From NCBI GenBank assembly GCA_903830655.1, contig CAIKUQ010000005.1, forward strand, positions 61,762 to 125,761: DNA of 64,000 nt, given 5' to 3'. This DNA is from an uncultured Actinomycetes bacterium. GTDB taxonomy: Bacteria; Actinomycetota; Acidimicrobiia; Acidimicrobiales; RAAP-2. Both the position numbers and the translations under genes were made by a program. Of this stretch, positions 45,198 through 54,936 are shown piece by piece. The first letter of the stretch is position 1. Every line of letters starts with the position of its first letter. The notes under the pieces were generated by a model. That model saw only the letters and a program-made list of their open reading frames with translations, did no database searches and had not been told where the DNA came from.

Positions 45198-46345
45198 TTG
45201 GTTAGTTCTTGACGCAAGGAGGCATCTTCGGCCACGCCGATGGCGGTCCAAGCTAGCGCCATCGCCCCATCGACAACCGCGTGGTCGGCCTCTGGAGTTT
45301 TACAAGCAGCGGTGAACTCGGGTTGGTGGTTCACTGCACCATTGGTTGGGATCATCAACAACGGGTGGATAGAAGGCAACTCCAGCGAGACGTTGGCCAT
45401 GTCGGTGCTAATGGTGGGCAGGGCCGTCCCCTCGTCGTCAAGATCAAAGTTTCGGCCCAGTGCTTCAGCGGCGTGGCGATAGTGAGCAAGTACGCCACGA
45501 TGCGAGACCATATGCGAAAAGCGCTGGAACTTATCGGTAATGGCCAGTTTCGCGCCGGTTGCGGTCGCGCCAGCTTCGAAGCACGCAATGACTCGTGCTC
45601 GCAGTGCATCGAGTGACTCGTTGTTGAGAGAGCGAATCATGAAGTCCGCACTTGCCGAGGAGGGAATGATGTTGGCGGCGGAGCCACTGGCGAGAACGTG
45701 ACCGTGCACTTGATCGCCAGGGCGAAGCTGTTGGCGCATGAAGCCAATCGCCACCTGGGCGACGTTTAGGGCGTCCAGGGCGTTTACTCCCTCCCACGGA
45801 GCGGCCGAAGCGTGAGCCTCTTTACCGGTGTAGGTCACGGTGATTGCATCTACCGCCAAACAGGTGGCTTCGAGCCGTTCACTCGGCCACGGGTGAATCA
45901 TCATGGCCACGTGCTCATCTTTGAAATATCCGGCAGCAATAAGATCAATCTTGCCGCCGCCACCTTCTTCCGCTGGTGTACCGAGCAGCGTTACACGGAT
46001 GTCCAGCTCATTGGCAACTGCGGCTACTCCAATGGCCGCACCGAGTGAAGAGGCGGCGATGATGTTGTGTCCGCAGGCGTGGCCCACGTCGGGTAACGCG
46101 TCGTATTCGGCGCAGAACACAATGTGCAGCGAACCGGTGCCCTTGGTGGCCCGAAAGGCGGTGGGGAGCCCACCAGCATTACGCTCCACCGTAAAGCCAG
46201 CCTTCTCGGCGGCGTCAGCCACCGCGGCGGAGGATACAAACTCTTCGTAGTTTGTCTCGGGGTGCGCGTGGACGAAGTGACTCAGGGCCACGAGGGCTTC
46301 ACGAGAAGAGTCAATCGCAGAACGTGCGGTGTCGCGGGTGCTCAT
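45194..46345 (-). CDS. M20-family amidohydrolase, AbgB-like
   Basis: 383 residues of the M20D peptidase/amidohydrolase group, close to p-aminobenzoyl-glutamate hydrolase and amino-acid amidase members. Visible are the metal-binding FCAEYDALPDVGHACGH (Asp and His), the catalytic Glu pair in GTPAEEGGGG, MIHPWPSE, and the dimerisation domain (about 165-280) with GKEAHASAAPWEG. The substrate is probably an N-acyl amino acid or pABA-glutamate (inferred). The ATG overlaps the stop of the biotin carboxylase gene (ATGA). Confidence 0.85.
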   Translation of the reverse strand: MSTRDTARSAIDSSREALVALSHFVHAHPETNYEEFVSSAAVADAAEKAGFTVERNAGGLPTAFRATKGTGSLHIVFCAEYDALPDVGHACGHNIIAASSLGAAIGVAAVANELDIRVTLLGTPAEEGGGGKIDLIAAGYFKDEHVAMMIHPWPSERLEATCLAVDAITVTYTGKEAHASAAPWEGVNALDALNVAQVAIGFMRQQLRPGDQVHGHVLASGSAANIIPSSASADFMIRSLNNESLDALRARVIACFEAGATATGAKLAITDKFQRFSHMVSHRGVLAHYRHAAEALGRNFDLDDEGTALPTISTDMANVSLELPSIHPLLMIPTNGAVNHQPEFTAACKTPEADHAVVDGAMALAWTAIGVAEDASLRQELTK

Positions 46346-48093
46346 TCAATTACCACGACAACGTCACCGGCCGCGACCGAAGCGCCTTCGGCGACCTTGA
46401 TGGCCTTGACGACGCCACCCTTTTCTGCGTTGACGGTATTTTCCATTTTCATTGCTTCAAGAATGACGACCGTATCGCCAACCTTGACGGTCTGGCCGAC
46501 CTCGACGTTCACCTTAACGATGGTTCCTTGCATCGGTACCGTAACTTCGCCCGATCCGCTCGCGACGGCAGAACTGTGTTGGCGACGTGGCTTTGGTGCG
46601 GTCGAGTGCGCCCGAGGAAGTCCCTCGTCGGCGGGCTCGGGAACCCACATCGCAACTGTCACTCGACGCCCGTTGACTTCGGCGGTGACGTCTTTTCGAA
46701 CGGTGCCGGTACCAACTGAAAGTACCGCGCGATCGACCTTGGGCAGGTTAGAAAAGTCCAAGTTTGCTTCGACCCACTTCGTTGAGTGGGAACCGTCAAT
46801 AAACGCTGCATCCTCCAAGATGATCGTGTCAGCGGGCAGGGTGGTAGCAACTCCGGTAATGACCGTTTCTTCGATAGCGCGCAGCATGCGGCGTCGAGCC
46901 TTTTCGCGGTCGGCCCCCCAAACGATGAGTTTGCCGATCAGGTTGTCGTAGTACTGGCTGATGGTGTCACCCGCAGCGTATCCCGCGTCCATGCGAACGC
47001 CGGGACCCGAAGGAATATCAAAACGTGTAATTGGTCCGGGGGAGGGAATAAATTTTCCGTCGGTTGGGTCTTCGGCGTTAATGCGAATTTCAATGGCGTG
47101 ACCATCGCGCTTGATCTCTTCTTGCTTGAAGGGCAGAACTTCGCCAGCGGCGATTCGCAACTGCCATTCGACCAGGTCGAGTCCGGTAACCATTTCGGTC
47201 ACGGGGTGTTCTACTTGCAAACGAGTGTTCATCTCTAAGAAGAAAAACTCGCCATCTTGGTACAAGAATTCCACCGTTCCGGCGTTGTAGTAACCACAGG
47301 CTTTCGAAACCTTTACCGCCGCTTCACCCATGGCGACGCGAACCTCGTCGGGGAAGTTAGCGGCGGGGGATTCTTCAACGAGCTTCTGATGACGGCGCTG
47401 CGCGGAGCAGTCCCGCTCTCCGAGCCAGAGAGTATTGCCGTGGGTGTCGGCGAGAACTTGCATCTCAATGTGGCGGGGCCAAGTGAGGTAGCGCTCGAGG
47501 TAACACTCGGAGCGTCCAAAGTAGGACTGCGCTTCACGCATGGCGGCCTCGAGAGCGGCCTGAGCCTCGTCGGGGCCATTGACTACCTTCATGCCGCGGC
47601 CACCGCCACCGTGGGCGGCCTTAATGGCGACGGGCCAACCGAATTCAGTACCGAAGGCGATGACTTCCTCGTGGCTGGTCAAGGTGTCGTTGCGTCCAGG
47701 AACGCCCGCCACCCCCGCTTGGTCGGCGGCGACTCGAGAAGAGATTTTGTCACCCATGACCTCGATGGCTTCGGGCGGTGGGCCGATGAAGGTAACCCCC
47801 ATTTTGGTAATGGCGCGAGCGAAGTCAGTATTTTCGGAGAAAAAACCGTATCCCGGGTGGACGGCGTCAGCACCCGAACGCTTAATGACATCAAGAATGG
47901 CGGTGGTATTCAAGTAACTCTCGGCGGGGGTGTGCCCACCTAGGGCGTAGGCCTCATCGGCCAAGCGAACGTGCAACGCATTGCGGTCGAGCTCTGAGTA
48001 CACCGCGACCGTGGCGATGCCCATCTCTCGGCAGGTGCGAATCACACGCACCGCAATCTCGCCACGATTGGCGATGAGAACCTTCTTTATCAC
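46342..48093 (-). CDS. Acyl-CoA carboxylase alpha subunit (biotin carboxylase plus BCCP)
   Basis: About 583 residues joining biotin carboxylase and biotin carrier, the actinobacterial AccA type for acetyl- or propionyl-CoA. KKVLIANRGEIAVRVIR at the start, ATP loop HGGGGRGMKVV, EMNTRLQVEHPVTEMV in the catalytic part, an interdomain region, and the biotinylated Lys in LEAMKMENTV about 35 residues from the end. The GTG at 48093 follows a CGGAGG site; a longer frame to 48165 lacks support. The carboxyltransferase (beta) subunit is not in the window. It is divergent from birA, which attaches its biotin. Confidence 0.93.
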   Translation of the reverse strand: MIKKVLIANRGEIAVRVIRTCREMGIATVAVYSELDRNALHVRLADEAYALGGHTPAESYLNTTAILDVIKRSGADAVHPGYGFFSENTDFARAITKMGVTFIGPPPEAIEVMGDKISSRVAADQAGVAGVPGRNDTLTSHEEVIAFGTEFGWPVAIKAAHGGGGRGMKVVNGPDEAQAALEAAMREAQSYFGRSECYLERYLTWPRHIEMQVLADTHGNTLWLGERDCSAQRRHQKLVEESPAANFPDEVRVAMGEAAVKVSKACGYYNAGTVEFLYQDGEFFFLEMNTRLQVEHPVTEMVTGLDLVEWQLRIAAGEVLPFKQEEIKRDGHAIEIRINAEDPTDGKFIPSPGPITRFDIPSGPGVRMDAGYAAGDTISQYYDNLIGKLIVWGADREKARRRMLRAIEETVITGVATTLPADTIILEDAAFIDGSHSTKWVEANLDFSNLPKVDRAVLSVGTGTVRKDVTAEVNGRRVTVAMWVPEPADEGLPRAHSTAPKPRRQHSSAVASGSGEVTVPMQGTIVKVNVEVGQTVKVGDTVVILEAMKMENTVNAEKGGVVKAIKVAEGASVAAGDVVVVIE

Positions 48094-48215
48094 GCAAGCC
48101 TCCGAATATTTCCCTACTTTTCTACCACTTTTACGCCCGCTTCCCATATTTCTCACTACTTTCAAGACTGACTAATCGGTAAGTGAAGGGGGCGAGGACA
48201 AGAACGAAGTCCTCG

Positions 48216-48221
48216 TATCCT
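48216..48221 (+). promoter_or_regulatory. -10 box (TATCCT) of a leaderless transcript
   Basis: TATCCT ends 6 bases before the GTG of birA at 48228, with no ribosome site between. Confidence 0.45.
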
Positions 48222-48227
48222 TGAAGT

Positions 48228-48977
48228 GTGACAACACTTTCGTGGCGCATCGAGCACTTTGACGAGCTGCCCTCGACTAACACCGAATTGGTTACGCGCT
48301 GGCGCGAGGGCGAAGTGGCGGGAGCGGTACTCGTGACGGACTTCCAATCGGCCGGTAAGGGTCGACGAGACCGCGAATGGATGGCGCCACCCAAGAGTTC
48401 CTTGCTGTGTTCGGTCTTGATCGAAGTCCACAGCTCCGAGGCGGCATCGTTCGTTCCCTTCAGCGCGGCTCTGGCGACTAAGAACGCCCTCGAGTCGCTC
48501 ATGAATATATCGGTGGGCATGAAGTGGCCCAACGATCTCCTGGTCGGCGAGAAGAAACTGGCGGGCATCCTCAGCGAATACCTCATAACTGGCGACCGCC
48601 AAGCGGTGGTGGTGGGTATTGGGGTCAATCTCACTTACGCGGGGCCCGAGCAGGTCCTAGCGACTTCGGTGAGTGATGAAGTCGGATCAGCACCCGCCCC
48701 TCAAGTGCTGCTGGAGGCGCTCCTCGAAGAACTATCCCATCGCCTGGAGTTGCTCGAAAGCGAGGCTGGTCGCAAGGAGCTGCGTGCAGAGTACGAAGCG
48801 TCACTCAGTACGTTGGGTCAGGTCGTGAATGTCACCATGGGTGACCGAGTTGTATCGGGGTTCGCTCAGGGTATTGACAAGACCGGCCAACTTATCGTCG
48901 CCACCACCGAAGGTGAGGTCCACTGCAACGTGGGCGACGTTATTCATGTTCGCCCCGTCACCGAGCCGAGCCTATGA
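48228..48977 (+). CDS. birA: Biotin--[acetyl-CoA-carboxylase] ligase
   Basis: Attaches biotin to the BCCP lysine. 249 residues of the biotin protein ligase fold: LPSTNTELV, the biotinyl-AMP loop SAGKGRRDREW, and KWPNDLLVGEKKLAGIL. There is no N-terminal helix-turn-helix, so it is a monofunctional ligase that does not itself repress biotin genes. A small C-terminal SH3-like domain follows (about 200-249). It overlaps the rmlD-like gene by four bases and is divergent from its substrate gene. Confidence 0.92.
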   Translation: MTTLSWRIEHFDELPSTNTELVTRWREGEVAGAVLVTDFQSAGKGRRDREWMAPPKSSLLCSVLIEVHSSEAASFVPFSAALATKNALESLMNISVGMKWPNDLLVGEKKLAGILSEYLITGDRQAVVVGIGVNLTYAGPEQVLATSVSDEVGSAPAPQVLLEALLEELSHRLELLESEAGRKELRAEYEASLSTLGQVVNVTMGDRVVSGFAQGIDKTGQLIVATTEGEVHCNVGDVIHVRPVTEPSL

Positions 48978-49861
48978 AAGTTCTCGTAACCGGGTCTTCG
49001 GGACAGGTGGGCCAAGACCTCGTTGACGTACTTGACGGGATTGTGCCTCCCGGTGGCTCATCCGAGCTCCAAGGGTCACTCGAGGGAAAAGAATTCCGAG
49101 TCCTCGGTGTCACGCATCACGACCTGGACATTACTGATGCGAGTCACGTCACCAACGCCCTCGAGCGAATCAGGCCCGATGTAGTTATCAATCTGTCGGC
49201 CTACACGGCGGTCGATCGAGCGGAAAGTGAATTCGAAGCTGCCGAATTAGTGAATGCGACTGCGGTGGGTCAACTTTCGCGAGCCTGCGCGTCGCAGGGC
49301 TCTCGCCTCATCACCCTCTCTACGGACTACGTCTTTGATGGTCGAAAGGGCGAAAGCTACATCGAATCCGATTCGCCCAATCCTCAGTCGGCCTACGGCA
49401 AAACCAAGTGGCACGGTGAACAGCTGTGTTCACCCGCTGACACCATCGTGCGCACCTCGTGGGTTATGGGGGTACGTGGCAAGACCGTCGGCAAGGTCAT
49501 AGCCGATCGTGCCAAGAACGCTGAAACGGTTCGCTTCGTTGATGACCAGAGGGGAACAGTTACCCTCGCGAGTGACCTCGCGGTGGCGTTGGCGACCCTA
49601 GCGCTTGACCCACCGGGTGGAGTGTGGCACGTCGCAAACTCGGGCTCAGCAACCTGGTTCGAAGTCGCCCAGTGGATTGGCGAGCTCTACGGCAGAGAAG
49701 ATGACTTCGCTACCGCCATTAAAACCACCGACCTAGACCCCGCTCCTGCTGCTCCTCGACCCACTCGAAGCGATTTAGACACTGCAAAGTTCGCGAGTGC
49801 GTACTTTGCCCTGCCGGACTGGCGCGAGGGTCTCGTGCGTTTTGTAGAAGGATTGCGGTAA
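48974..49861 (+). CDS. rfbD: dTDP-4-dehydrorhamnose reductase
   Basis: Short-chain-type reductase that makes dTDP-L-rhamnose, the last step of the pathway. 295 residues: VLVTGSSGQVGQDL nucleotide loop, INLSAYTAVDRAESE, LSTDYVFDG (catalytic Thr/Tyr region), and NPQSAYGKTKWHGE with the YxxxK pair. It overlaps birA by four bases and the glycosyltransferase by one. The same rmlD-wbbL pairing is known from mycobacteria, where rhamnose links wall polymers. The other three rml genes are not in the window. Confidence 0.9.
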   Translation: MKVLVTGSSGQVGQDLVDVLDGIVPPGGSSELQGSLEGKEFRVLGVTHHDLDITDASHVTNALERIRPDVVINLSAYTAVDRAESEFEAAELVNATAVGQLSRACASQGSRLITLSTDYVFDGRKGESYIESDSPNPQSAYGKTKWHGEQLCSPADTIVRTSWVMGVRGKTVGKVIADRAKNAETVRFVDDQRGTVTLASDLAVALATLALDPPGGVWHVANSGSATWFEVAQWIGELYGREDDFATAIKTTDLDPAPAAPRPTRSDLDTAKFASAYFALPDWREGLVRFVEGLR

Positions 49862-50697
49862 TGAAGGTTTCGGATGTAGCGAATGCGGTGATTGTTGACT
49901 ACCACGCCGAAGAGGCTCTGGTGGACTGCGCGCGCAGCCTTCAAGAAAATGGCATTGACGAGATTGTGGTTGTTGAAAATGGTGAGCCGGGCTCGACTCC
50001 GACCACAGTGAATTTTGTGGCGAAGGTAGTTTCACCCGGTCTCAATCTCGGTTACGGACGTGGCGTCAACCGGGGGGCTGCGGCCCTTTCGCACAAACCA
50101 TTTCTGGTCGTAACAAACCCTGACGTGGTCGTCCATCCCGGCGCGATTGTGACGCTGCTCGAGTACCTCGAGGCAAATCCTGATGTCGGCATTGTGGGTC
50201 CAACTATTTTGCGGACCGATGCAACGGTCTACCCAAGTCACCGGAAATTCCCGAACATTGTGTTGGCGGGTGTTCACGCGCTCTTCGCTCCACTCTGGCC
50301 GAGCAATCCGTTGACTAAGCGTTACCGTTCTGCGAACAAGGATGGTTCGGTGGATTGGGTTTCTGGTGCCTTTTTCGTCGTGAATCGAGATGCCTTTGAA
50401 AAAGTTGGTGGTTTCGACGAGCGATATTTCATGTTCGCCGAAGATATGGCGCTCTGCTGGTCCCTCGCCGAACGCGGCTGGAAGGCCGCCGCAGTGCCAG
50501 AAGCGGTGGTCACTCACGTCGAAGGGCTAAGCCGCGCACGAGCGCCGCGAGCCATGATCCGTGCTCATCATCGCAGCGCATTGCGCTTTGAAGTGCAAAG
50601 TGCCCGGGGGCTTCGAAGGGCCCTAATCCCAGTTGCTGCAGTGGTGTTGGGGATTCGATTCGTCCTTGTTTCACTGTGGCCCAAACGCCATTCATAA
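49861..50697 (+). CDS. Glycosyltransferase family 2, rhamnosyltransferase (WbbL)-like
   Basis: 278 residues, a GT-A-fold enzyme expected on the inner face of the membrane. Visible are NAVIVDYHAEE at the start, the sugar-nucleotide Asp in VTNPDVVV, VDWVSGAFFVVNRDAFEKVGG, and the acidic ED in FAEDMALCWSLAERGW. A basic stretch and one hydrophobic segment close the C-terminus (about 254-273), perhaps for membrane contact. By its neighbour (dTDP-rhamnose synthesis) it probably transfers rhamnose to a lipid-linked wall-polymer precursor. Overlaps rfbD by one base. Confidence 0.83.
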   Translation: MKVSDVANAVIVDYHAEEALVDCARSLQENGIDEIVVVENGEPGSTPTTVNFVAKVVSPGLNLGYGRGVNRGAAALSHKPFLVVTNPDVVVHPGAIVTLLEYLEANPDVGIVGPTILRTDATVYPSHRKFPNIVLAGVHALFAPLWPSNPLTKRYRSANKDGSVDWVSGAFFVVNRDAFEKVGGFDERYFMFAEDMALCWSLAERGWKAAAVPEAVVTHVEGLSRARAPRAMIRAHHRSALRFEVQSARGLRRALIPVAAVVLGIRFVLVSLWPKRHS

Positions 50698-50716
50698 TTC
50701 TCATCTAGTATTTGTG

Positions 50717-50903
50717 TGGGCTGTGAGTGGTTCTGTGGTTGAAAGTCGATGCCAGTCGCGGGCGAAACGACCCACGTAAGGTTCCCTAATCGGAGCTGAG
50801 CATGGCGCGGTTTAGAAGTAAGTCCTGACTCGGAGTAACCAAAGCGGTTGCTGCGAACTCAGGCAGGTGTGGGGTCAAAGACCAGGTCAGCACTCACAGC
50901 CCA
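50717..50903 (+). ncRNA. Structured noncoding RNA upstream of secA, possibly a raiA-motif RNA
   Basis: A 328-base gap without a protein gene holds a strongly nested structure. The ends pair perfectly over 13 bases (50717-50729 with 50891-50903: the strand GGGCTGTGAGTG and its complement). Inside, 50769-50775 pairs with 50869-50876 (one bulged base), 50824-50828 with 50859-50863, and GTAACC at 50835-50840 with GGTTGC at 50846-50851 around a 5-base loop. All four helices nest. It does not match tmRNA, RNase P RNA or SRP RNA. In actinobacteria the gene before secA is usually hpf/raiA, often preceded by the raiA-motif RNA; no hpf gene is here. The strand is assigned from secA. The family name is inferred. 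Confidence 0.65.
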
Positions 50904-50972
50904 ATTATTTGTTCAAGCGGTGCTCTACGAGGATTACTACCTGCGCGACGACCTCGAGTGCTCCGGAATGCC

Positions 50973-50992
50973 CAGAAAATCGATATTTTCTG
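50973..50992. promoter_or_regulatory. AT-rich inverted repeat between the RNA and secA
   Basis: CAGAAAAT-CGAT-ATTTTCTG: perfect 8-base arms around CGAT, 34 bases before the secA ATG. It has no run of T after it, so an operator or a promoter-side element is more likely than a terminator. A TAGGGT box follows at 51010-51015. Confidence 0.45.
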
Positions 50993-51025
50993 CCACGACG
51001 CATGACCGGTAGGGTAGAGGGTTAA

Positions 51026-53683
51026 ATGAGTCTTTTTTCCAAAGCCCTCCGTGCCGGTGAAGGCAAGCGCGTTCGTCAATTGGCGGAACTGGTTGTGCCC
51101 ATTAACGCCCTTTCCGACGAAATGGCCGCTCTCAGCGACGATCAACTCAAGGCGAAGACCGCAGAATTCAGAGCCCGACTAGCTGAGGGCGAAACCTTGG
51201 ATGACCTTCTCGTTGAGGCGTACGCGGTTGTTCGCGAAGGGGCCACGCGCGTACTCGGTCAACGTCACTACGACGTTCAGTTGATGGGTGGCATGGCGCT
51301 GCACTTCGGCTGGATTGCCGAAATGAAGACCGGTGAAGGTAAGACTCTCGTTTCTACTCTGCCCGTCTACTTGAATGCTCTCGCGGGCAATGGTGTTCAC
51401 GTCATTACCGTGAACGATTACTTGGCCACTCGAGACGCTAACTGGATGGGACAGCTGCACCGCTTCCTTGGACTTAGCGTTGGTCGCATCGGCCCAGATA
51501 ACGAAGATTTTGAGGCCAAGCGCGCGGCCTACGCCTGTGACGTGACCTACGGCACCAACACGGAATTTGGCTTTGACTATCTGCGTGACAACATGGCGCG
51601 TTCCCGTGACCAGATGGTCCAACGCGGCCACCCCTTCGCTATTGTCGACGAGGTTGACTCGATCTTGATTGACGAGGCCCGCACGCCGCTGATTATTTCG
51701 GGTCCCTCGAGTGACACGACCAAGTTGTACTACCAATTCGCCTCAATTGTTCGCACCCTGACTCGAGACACCGACTACGAAGTGGATGAAGAGAAAAAGA
51801 CTGTCGTCCCCACCGAAGAGGGTATTGAAAAAGTCGAGCGCCAACTTGGTGTGACCAACCTCTATGACGCGGTAGCGACGAATTACGTTCACCAACTGGG
51901 CCAAGCCCTGCGCGCGAAGGAGCTCTTCCATCGCGACAAGGAGTACCTGGTCGCCGATGGGGAAGTGAAAATTATCGACGAGTTCACCGGGCGCACGATG
52001 GACGGACGTCGCTGGGCCGATGGCCTTCACCAAGCGGTTGAGGCCAAAGAACGCGTCAAGATTCAAGACGAGAATCACACTTGGGCCACCGTGACATTGC
52101 AGAACTACTTCCGCATGTACGAAAAGCTCGCTGGTATGACCGGTACCGCCGAGACTGAAGCAGCCGAGTTCGCCACGACCTACGGGCTGAGCGTGGTGCC
52201 CATTCCAACTCACCGCCCCGCACAGCGCAAGGACGAAGCGGACCTTATCTATAAGACCGAGGCCGACAAGTTTGTGGCGATTATTGACGATGTCCGCGAG
52301 CGCAGCAAGAAGGGCCAGCCCGTCTTGCTCGGTACCGCTTCGGTCGAAAAGTCCGAATTACTTTCGCGCGAACTCTCTAAGGCGGGCATTACCCACGAAG
52401 TCTTGAACGCGAAGCAGCATTTCCGCGAAGCAGAGATTGTCGCTCAGGCTGGTCGCTTGGGTGCGGTAACGGTGGCTACCAACATGGCCGGTCGTGGTGT
52501 TGACGTTCTCTTGGGTGGAAACCCTGAGGGTCTCGCACACCGTGAGCTTGGCGGAAGTTCGGTGACGGAGATCGCTGATGAATACGAAGCACAGTTCCAG
52601 GCCGCCCTCGCGAAGTGGAAGCCACTCTGCCAAGCCGAAGGTGACCAGGTTCGGGCCCTGGGCGGACTCTACGTACTAGGTACCGAACGCCACGAGTCCC
52701 GTCGCATCGACAATCAGTTGCGCGGACGTGCCGGACGTCAAGGCGACCCCGGCGAGAGCCGCTTCTACCTCTCGCTCGAAGACGAATTACTTCGCCTGTT
52801 CGCCACCGGGGCCGTGTCGTGGGTGATGGATCGCACGATGACCGAGGGTGAGGCTATTGAGGCCAAAATGGTCTCGAAGGCCATTGAGCGCGCCCAAAAT
52901 ACCGTTGAGGGTCGTAACGCTGAAATCCGTAAGGACGTACTGAAGTACGACGAGGTCATGAACGAACAGCGCAAGGTCATTTACCAAAAGCGGATGGAAG
53001 TTATTGATGGTGAAGACCTTCACGAAGAGACCATCGCCGAGATGGCCGACGTCTTGACTGGTGTGATCGAAGGGACCGTCACCGAATACAGCGAGGATTG
53101 GGACACCCAGCAGCTCGTTAATACCCTGCTCTCGATTTACCCGACCACACTCTCGGCGAGTCAACTCGCTCAGTTCAAGGATGTCAACTCACTCGTTGAA
53201 GCGGTAGTGGCTGATGCCGTCGCCGGCTACGAAACCAAGATTGAAGGCTTCCCGGGGGGAATGGACACCATGAAAGACGTTGAAAGAGACGTCATGCTCC
53301 AAGTTATTGATCAGCGCTGGCGCGAACACTTGAGTGATATGGACTACCTGCGAGATGGTATTCACTTACGCCAAGTTGCCCAACAAGATCCACTCACCGC
53401 CTGGCAACGTGAAGGCTTTCAGATGTTCGACCACCTCCTCGAGGCGGTTAAGTCTGAATATGTTCGATTCATTACCCACGTAGAGGCGGTGCAACCCGAG
53501 TCTGCTCCGACGGGCCTCGAAGGTGCGGTAACCAACGTGGCTGAACTCGCTCCTGGAGCCACGGCCCTTCCCGAACATAAGGGGGCCAAGCCCGCGGCCA
53601 AAGAGGGCGACAAGATCGGTCGAAACGATCCATGCTGGTGTGAATCCGGGCGCAAGTTCAAGCAGTGCCATGGCCGACCCTAG
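51026..53683 (+). CDS. secA: Preprotein translocase motor ATPase SecA
   Basis: Drives secretory proteins through SecYEG. 885 residues, full length. DEAD-type motor with [14 protein letters not shown] (Walker A), [16 protein letters not shown] (Walker B), the second nucleotide domain with [14 protein letters not shown] and [17 protein letters not shown], the helical scaffold and wing domains, and a C-terminal zinc SEC-C motif ([14 protein letters not shown]) preceded by an Ala/Pro-rich linker. Only one SecA is seen; its normal length and zinc tail make it the housekeeping SecA1. A TAGGGT box and AGAGGG lie just upstream. prfB starts inside its last codons. Confidence 0.97.
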   Translation: MSLFSKALRAGEGKRVRQLAELVVPINALSDEMAALSDDQLKAKTAEFRARLAEGETLDDLLVEAYAVVREGATRVLGQRHYDVQLMGGMALHFGWIAEMKTGEGKTLVSTLPVYLNALAGNGVHVITVNDYLATRDANWMGQLHRFLGLSVGRIGPDNEDFEAKRAAYACDVTYGTNTEFGFDYLRDNMARSRDQMVQRGHPFAIVDEVDSILIDEARTPLIISGPSSDTTKLYYQFASIVRTLTRDTDYEVDEEKKTVVPTEEGIEKVERQLGVTNLYDAVATNYVHQLGQALRAKELFHRDKEYLVADGEVKIIDEFTGRTMDGRRWADGLHQAVEAKERVKIQDENHTWATVTLQNYFRMYEKLAGMTGTAETEAAEFATTYGLSVVPIPTHRPAQRKDEADLIYKTEADKFVAIIDDVRERSKKGQPVLLGTASVEKSELLSRELSKAGITHEVLNAKQHFREAEIVAQAGRLGAVTVATNMAGRGVDVLLGGNPEGLAHRELGGSSVTEIADEYEAQFQAALAKWKPLCQAEGDQVRALGGLYVLGTERHESRRIDNQLRGRAGRQGDPGESRFYLSLEDELLRLFATGAVSWVMDRTMTEGEAIEAKMVSKAIERAQNTVEGRNAEIRKDVLKYDEVMNEQRKVIYQKRMEVIDGEDLHEETIAEMADVLTGVIEGTVTEYSEDWDTQQLVNTLLSIYPTTLSASQLAQFKDVNSLVEAVVADAVAGYETKIEGFPGGMDTMKDVERDVMLQVIDQRWREHLSDMDYLRDGIHLRQVAQQDPLTAWQREGFQMFDHLLEAVKSEYVRFITHVEAVQPESAPTGLEGAVTNVAELAPGATALPEHKGAKPAAKEGDKIGRNDPCWCESGRKFKQCHGRP

Positions 53684-54818
53684 AGCGGAAAACGCCCTTC
53701 GCATCGCGCAGGCGAGCCTCGAATCGCTAAAGGCCCGTTGGCAGGCGGCGGCGGCGTACTTGAAGATTGATCAACTGAGAGAACGCTATGCGGTGTTAAG
53801 TGTTGAAGCAGAGAATCCGAATCTGTGGGACGACCAAGACCACGCCCGTGAAATAACGACTGAGCTCGGTCGCGCCACCAACGATCTAGAAAACTTTGAC
53901 CAACTGGGTAGCGCAATCGAAGATGCTGAAGTGATGGGCGAGTTTGTCAAAGAGTCACTGGCGGGCGGCGAAGTTGATGCGGGGCTGCTCGAGGAATTGA
54001 GCAGTTCGGTCGGAGCTCTCGAGAGCAGTATCGGGGCATTAGAGACACAAAGCCTCCTCAGTGGTCAATACGACGAAAACGACGCCATCGTCGAACTGCA
54101 CGCCGGTGCCGGGGGCACCGACGCCCAAGACTGGACCGAGATGCTGCTTCGCATGTACTCGCGCTGGGCTGAGCGTCGGGGATTCTCCGTCGAGGTTGAT
54201 GAAGCGACCGATGGCACTGAAGCGGGCCTCCTGTCGGCCACTTTCATCGTCAAGGGACGCTTCGCGTACGGCTGGATGTCCGCAGAGCGGGGCGTACACC
54301 GACTAGTGCGTATTAGCCCCTTTGACTCGCAGGCCCGGCGTCAAACGAGTTTCGCCTCACTCGAGGTGACTCCACTGCTTGGTGAGGACGCCGCGTCACT
54401 CGTCGAAATTGATGAAAAAGAACTTCGCGTGGACACCTACCGCTCTTCAGGTGCGGGGGGCCAACACGTGAATAAAACAGACTCCGCCATTCGCATCACG
54501 CACTTGCCCTCGGGCATTGTGGTGAGCTGCCAGAATGAACGTAGTCAGCATCAGAACCGAGCCCGCGCTATGCAGATGCTTGAATCTAAGTTGGCCGAAA
54601 AGGCTCGCGCCGAACGCCAAGCCGAGATGGACGCGCTCAGTGGTAACCGAGGTGACAATGCGTGGGGATCGCAGATTCGCAGTTATGTGCAAGCGCCCTA
54701 TCAGTTGGTCAAGGACCACCGCACCGAACATGAAACTGGAAACGTCGAAGCAGTTCTTGACGGCGACCTCGATACCTTCATGGAAGCCGAACTTCGACGT
54801 CAGCGCTCTAAATCCTAA
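53670..54818 (+). CDS. prfB: Peptide chain release factor 2
   Basis: Ends translation at UGA and UAA. About 382 residues: N-terminal coiled domain, the codon-recognising tripeptide SPF in [14 protein letters not shown], and the catalytic GGQ in [17 protein letters not shown]. The frame is continuous with no in-frame TGA near codon 25, so the programmed frameshift of E. coli prfB is absent. The ATG at 53670 overlaps secA by 14 bases and gives an N-terminus of the expected length. ftsE and ftsX follow after 118 bases, the order known from actinobacteria (prfB-ftsE-ftsX). Confidence 0.95.
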   Translation: MADPRAENALRIAQASLESLKARWQAAAAYLKIDQLRERYAVLSVEAENPNLWDDQDHAREITTELGRATNDLENFDQLGSAIEDAEVMGEFVKESLAGGEVDAGLLEELSSSVGALESSIGALETQSLLSGQYDENDAIVELHAGAGGTDAQDWTEMLLRMYSRWAERRGFSVEVDEATDGTEAGLLSATFIVKGRFAYGWMSAERGVHRLVRISPFDSQARRQTSFASLEVTPLLGEDAASLVEIDEKELRVDTYRSSGAGGQHVNKTDSAIRITHLPSGIVVSCQNERSQHQNRARAMQMLESKLAEKARAERQAEMDALSGNRGDNAWGSQIRSYVQAPYQLVKDHRTEHETGNVEAVLDGDLDTFMEAELRRQRSKS

Positions 54819-54936
54819 ATATCTGTATTTGTTGCCATATTTTGGGGTCTTCGAGTGCAAAGAAAATGGGGTTTCAAAGTAAGATGGTTCTACGGCGTTT
54901 GACTCGCCACCACCACTAACGCGTAAGGGTGATGAC

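Noticed and set aside
46124..46951. Long Thr/Ser-rich plus-strand frame opposite the M20 and biotin carboxylase genes
   Set aside because: It is antisense to two well-recognised genes and its composition is that of a reverse-strand shadow.
53640..53669. Longer prfB start inside secA, and a programmed frameshift
   Set aside because: The first residues would only re-read secA DNA. There is no in-frame TGA near codon 25, so no frameshift site is needed.
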